Source: Paenibacillus_AB hodogayensis (GTDB lineage Bacteria > Bacillota > Bacilli > Paenibacillales > NBRC-103111). From it: a DNA stretch of 64,000 nucleotides. Shown here piece by piece: positions 61,026 through 64,000 of the stretch (position 1 is its first letter; each line of letters opens with the position of its first letter). The notes beneath the pieces are model-generated. The model ran no database searches and was not told where the DNA came from. It worked only from the letters and a program-made list of their open reading frames with translations. The position numbers and the translations under genes are program-made. The stretch spans positions 186,001 through 250,000 of the forward strand of contig NZ_BAAAYO010000008.1 in the NCBI RefSeq assembly GCF_039536325.1, given 5' to 3'.

Positions 61026-61814
61026 TCATGACGGTCTTGTACCGATAAGCTTGACCAACTGGTCCAACGACTGGAACAAAGAGCCGAACAAATCCTGAAA
61101 CAAGTAAATAAAACCCGGAAGAATAAGGACGAGCAGTAAAAATCCAACCAAAATCTTGATCGGCACCCCGACCACGAATATGTTGAACTGGGGGGCGGTT
61201 TTGGAAAGAATGCCGAGACCGACGTCGGTCAAAAACAGCGCCACGACAAGCGGTGCGGACATTTGCAGCGCAATCGCGAACACGTTCGAGAACGCCCGCA
61301 GCAGAAACTCGTGCACGGCGCCATCCTGGATGCTGCCAAACAGCCCGTTCGACAGCGAAACCATACCGTAGCTTTTCATGATGCCTTCGAACATGTAATG
61401 ATGGCCGTTAAAAGTAAGAAACAGCAGCATCGCCAAAATAAACTTGAAATTGCCGATCAGCGGACTTTGCGCGCCGGTCATCGGATCAATGACGTTGGCA
61501 ATGCCGAGCCCCATTTGAATATCGATGAACGATCCGGAAATTTGCACCGCGGTAAAAAACAAATAAGCAGTAAAGCCAAGCAGCAAGCCGACCAGAACTT
61601 CGCGAATGATCGACATTACGAACACCGCATCCATGTTCGCCGGCGTCTGAAGACCGACGGTCGGGAAGATCAGGAAGGCGATTATAGCCGATATGCCGAT
61701 CTTCCACTGAGGCGGCACGCCGCGTGTCGAGAATACCGGCGCGGCCAGAACAAAGGCGGTAATGCGGCAAAATATAAGCAGCCAGTTCGGCAAGTAAGGA
61801 ATCCACTGTTCCAT
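61026..61814 (-). CDS. fliR: flagellar export gate protein FliR
   Basis: A 262-residue FliR with about six membrane helices and family segments ISAIIAFLIFP, LGFTAYLFFTAVQISGSFIDIQMGLGI and the Asp in NVIDPMTGAQSPL. With FliP and FliQ it builds the conical export gate. It lies between fliQ and flhB. Confidence 0.95.
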   Translation of the reverse strand: MEQWIPYLPNWLLIFCRITAFVLAAPVFSTRGVPPQWKIGISAIIAFLIFPTVGLQTPANMDAVFVMSIIREVLVGLLLGFTAYLFFTAVQISGSFIDIQMGLGIANVIDPMTGAQSPLIGNFKFILAMLLFLTFNGHHYMFEGIMKSYGMVSLSNGLFGSIQDGAVHEFLLRAFSNVFAIALQMSAPLVVALFLTDVGLGILSKTAPQFNIFVVGVPIKILVGFLLLVLILPGFIYLFQDLFGSLFQSLDQLVKLIGTRPS

Positions 61815-61825
61815 ATCGGAGCCCC

Positions 61826-62095
61826 TTACCCGATGAACTTGTACAAATTGTCGAGCAGATTAAACGTGTAGTCGACCAGCGTCTGCAACACCCACCGTCC
61901 GAAAACGAGAATGGACAACAGTACAACGACAATCTTCGGAACAAACGCCAGCGTCTGCTCCTGAATTTGCGTCGCCGCCTGAAACACGCTGATCAGCAAC
62001 CCGACCGCGAGCGCCAGCACAAGCATTGGCGCGCTGGCCTTTAGTACGGTGTAGACGGCTTCCCCGGCTAGACGAATGACGAACTCGGAACTCAA
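61826..62095 (-). CDS. fliQ: flagellar export gate protein FliQ
   Basis: An 89-residue protein of two membrane helices with the family pattern APMLVLALAVGLLISVFQAATQIQEQTL. I set the start at TTG 62095, with AAAGGAG nine bases upstream, giving the usual 89-residue length; the frame is open to an ATG at 62116. Confidence 0.95.
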   Translation of the reverse strand: MSSEFVIRLAGEAVYTVLKASAPMLVLALAVGLLISVFQAATQIQEQTLAFVPKIVVVLLSILVFGRWVLQTLVDYTFNLLDNLYKFIG

Positions 62096-62147
62096 CCGCC
62101 GACACTCCTTTTGCAATTTCGGCTCGGCTGCAGCCCGCTTACAGCGG

Positions 62148-62906
62148 TCAGACGGGATGGAAGCTGAGCAGAAGCGATTTGACGACCAGATACCAGCCGT
62201 CGACCAGAACGAACAACAAAATTTTAAAAGGCAGAGAAATCATGACCGGAGGCAGCATCATCATCCCCATGGACATCAGCGTGCTCGCGACGACCATATC
62301 GATGACGAGAAACGGAATAAAGATCATAAAGCCCATCTGAAAAGCCGATTTCATCTCGCTGATGGCAAAGGCCGGTATGAGCGCCGTGAGCGGCGTATCT
62401 TCCACGCCTGCTGGCTTCTCCGCTTTCGAATAGTTCAGAAACAGCATCAAATCTTTCTCGCGCGTCTGCGCCGCCATAAATTTTTTCAGCGGCAGCGCTG
62501 CCGCTGACAGCGCCTCAGTCTGATTGATCTCCCCTTGCAAATAAGGCTGAATCGCCGTCTGGTTGACTTGCGACAACGTGGGCGACATCACGAACAGCGT
62601 CAAAAACAAGGCGAGACCAATCAGGACCTGATTGGGCGGCATCTGCTGCGTACCGAGAGCGGTACGGACAAAGCCGAGCACGATGACAATTCGCGTAAAG
62701 CTGGTCATCAGCACCAGAATCGCCGGCGCGAGGCTGAGCACGGTGATCAACAGGATAAGCGTTACCGTATTGGCAGCCGCTCCGCTTCCCGTACCGTTGC
62801 CGATGTTGATGTCGATACCCGGAATCGGATCCGCTGCGAACGAATATTCCGGAAACGCCAACAAAACGAGTAAAACGGCGCCAAGCGCCACGGCGTAACG
62901 GCTCAT
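62148..62906 (-). CDS. fliP: flagellar export gate protein FliP
   Basis: A 252-residue FliP with a cleavable signal peptide (VALGAVLLVLLAFPEYSFA), a Gly/Asn-rich periplasmic segment and four membrane helices. Signatures LMTSFTRIVIVLGFVRTALG and PPNQVLIGLALFLT are intact. It overlaps fliO by 4 bases. Confidence 0.96.
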   Translation of the reverse strand: MSRYAVALGAVLLVLLAFPEYSFAADPIPGIDINIGNGTGSGAAANTVTLILLITVLSLAPAILVLMTSFTRIVIVLGFVRTALGTQQMPPNQVLIGLALFLTLFVMSPTLSQVNQTAIQPYLQGEINQTEALSAAALPLKKFMAAQTREKDLMLFLNYSKAEKPAGVEDTPLTALIPAFAISEMKSAFQMGFMIFIPFLVIDMVVASTLMSMGMMMLPPVMISLPFKILLFVLVDGWYLVVKSLLLSFHPV

Positions 62907-63574
62907 CGGTCGACCTTCCGGCCGGTGTCGTCATCGCTTTGCAAAATATCTTCCATAAGCTTTTTGCGGTCCGCCATATGCTTCATCTTCGATTCGAATA
63001 CGTTTTGAAAAGAAGCGGCCACTTGATTTTCATCCTCCAACGTTTCCTTCTCGCCCTTCTTCAACCTGCCCAGCCAATCGCGAAGCTTCTGCCACCCCTG
63101 AAAAGGGGCTTCCCGCTCCGGAGACAGAACGGCGGATATGTAGGCTATTTCCTCGGGATCGTCTATTTTGTGGATCAGGTTCACCGAATCCCCTACTCCG
63201 AGTATATATAGCGATTTGCCGATCTCGACGATCTGCACCGATTTGTTTGGACCGATCGGCAAACCGCCCATCGTTCGGAACACGGTGCGCGCCGGATTCC
63301 AGCTCCATTTTTTTTTGGCCAAAACCTTCATTATGATCAGAAAGATGCCGATAATGATAGTAAGGAAGAAGATGACCTTGACTATCGCCATAAACATGGC
63401 GCCCGAATCTCCGGGAAGAGCCGCACCGTCCGTACCGGCACCAAAGCCCCCCGCTTTCTCTTCGGCGTACACGCCGGCCGCACCGTACAGCCACAGGATC
63501 GGCAGAGTCGCAACGCCGGATAGGGCCAGCCGCAACGAGAAGCGGGGCAGCCTCAAGCGTCCTGCCGCACGCAT
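62903..63574 (-). CDS. fliO: flagellar protein FliO/FliZ
   Basis: A 223-residue protein with an N-terminal signal peptide (LRLALSGVATLPILWLYGAAGVYA), a short extracellular loop, one membrane helix (about residues 62-84, IVKVIFFLTIIIGIFLIIMKVLA), a FliO-type beta domain (LPIGPNKSVQIVEIGKSLYILGVGD) and a charged tail. It helps FliP assemble. The start at ATG 63574 lies 5 bases after the cheY stop; the frame also runs open through cheY. The Bacillus equivalent is fliZ. Confidence 0.88.
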   Translation of the reverse strand: MRAAGRLRLPRFSLRLALSGVATLPILWLYGAAGVYAEEKAGGFGAGTDGAALPGDSGAMFMAIVKVIFFLTIIIGIFLIIMKVLAKKKWSWNPARTVFRTMGGLPIGPNKSVQIVEIGKSLYILGVGDSVNLIHKIDDPEEIAYISAVLSPEREAPFQGWQKLRDWLGRLKKGEKETLEDENQVAASFQNVFESKMKHMADRKKLMEDILQSDDDTGRKVDR

Positions 63575-63579
63575 GCCGG

Positions 63580-63942
63580 TTAACCCAATGTCTTCTTGAT
63601 CGCTTCGATAACGCGGTCCGCCTGGAACGGCTTGACGATGAAGTCCTTCGCGCCGGCTTGAATCGCATCGATGACCATCGCCTGCTGGCCCATTGCCGAA
63701 CACATGATCACCTTCGCATTCGAATCGAATTTTTTAATCTCCTTCAACGCGGCGATGCCGTCCATCTCCGGCATCGTAATGTCCATCGTCACAAGATCCG
63801 GCTTCAGCTCTTTATATTTTTCTACAGCTACCGATCCGTCCTGCGCTTCCCCCACAACCTCATAACCGTTTTTGCTCAGAATGTCCTTGATCATCATTCT
63901 CATGAATGCTGCGTCGTCTACGATTAAGATTTTGTTAGCCAT
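63580..63942 (-). CDS. cheY: chemotaxis response regulator CheY
   Basis: A 120-residue stand-alone receiver with the acidic pair Asp9-Asp10, phospho-acceptor Asp54 (TMDITMPEMDG), Ser82 and Lys104 (FIVKP). In Bacillus-type chemotaxis CheY-P promotes counter-clockwise rotation (runs), and is dephosphorylated by CheC and FliY. It lies between fliY and fliO. TCGGGAGGACTG precedes the ATG. Confidence 0.95.
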   Translation of the reverse strand: MANKILIVDDAAFMRMMIKDILSKNGYEVVGEAQDGSVAVEKYKELKPDLVTMDITMPEMDGIAALKEIKKFDSNAKVIMCSAMGQQAMVIDAIQAGAKDFIVKPFQADRVIEAIKKTLG

Positions 63943-63964
63943 ACCTGTGTCAGTCCTCCCGAGA

Positions 63965-64000
63965 CTATTGTAATTTTTGAATGCGATCCATTTGGCTGAT
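63965..64000 (-). CDS. fliY: C-terminal end of FliY (partial)
   Basis: The last 36 bases read in frame as ISQMDRIQKLQ and a TAG stop on the minus strand, 22 bases before cheY. The sequence and place fit the C-terminus of FliY, the flagellar switch/CheY-P phosphatase protein that precedes cheY in Firmicutes. Only 11 residues are visible, so identification rests mainly on gene order. Confidence 0.65.
   Translation of the reverse strand: MSQMDRIQKLQ

Noticed and set aside
62907..63703. Extension of the fliO frame upstream into cheY.
   Set aside because: The added residues are a shifted reading of cheY; the signal peptide of FliO follows ATG 63574.

Overview
The window is a continuous stretch of housekeeping, motility and sporulation chromosome from an endospore-forming, flagellated member of the Firmicutes. 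All 63 genes I can support lie on the minus strand, so transcription runs from base 64000 towards base 1. Gene order closely follows the Bacillus subtilis fliY-cheY ... rpsB ... polC ... nusA-infB ... pnp ... dapA ... spoIIIE ... ymfM block. A eukaryote/archaeal-type prolyl-tRNA synthetase, moderately high GC and several unnamed genes in the che/sigD interval point to Paenibacillaceae (inference; no 16S rRNA is present). Many genes start with TTG or GTG, so several starts given here rest on the ribosome binding site and not on the longest reading frame.

Layout in the direction of transcription. (1) 64000-46646: the distal fla/che operon, with the end of fliY, cheY, the flagellar export gate (fliO-P-Q-R, flhB, flhA), flhF-flhG, the chemotaxis set cheB-A-W-C-D, sigD, a DUF342 gene, and four poorly characterised genes. 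(2) 46550-33251: rpsB, tsf, pyrH, frr, uppS, cdsA, dxr, rasP, proS, polC (translation, UMP kinase, isoprenoid and phospholipid synthesis, intramembrane proteolysis, replication). (3) 33230-24257: rimP, nusA, ylxR, ylxQ, infB, rbfA, nrnA, truB, ribF, from a strong sigma-A promoter just after polC. (4) 24203-21392: rpsO and pnp, with structured RNA leaders in front of each. (5) 21152-18300: ylxY, mlpA, dut. (6) 18197-13375: dpaA, dpaB, asd, dapG, dapA, which carry aspartate to dipicolinate and diaminopimelate, behind a sigma-K-like promoter. (7) 13281-7575: RNase J, tepA, ylzJ, spoIIIE. (8) 7492-74: sleB behind a sigma-G-like promoter, the EF-P modification genes ymfF-ymfH-ymfI, ymfJ, ymfK, a rodZ-like gene, an unlisted 53-residue membrane protein and yajQ.

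The window is mostly well-known core genome. I found no phage, IS element, CRISPR array, tRNA, rRNA or defence island. The items most worth a second look are non-coding or family-level: a 130-base hairpin between rpsO and pnp, a leader hairpin with a duplicated arm ahead of rimP-nusA-infB, a terminator placed just before the polC ribosome binding site, an unusually repetitive disordered region in IF2 with near-identical 120-bp DNA repeats, a deacetylase homologue lacking its canonical metal-site motif, and a set of unnamed genes embedded in the motility operon.
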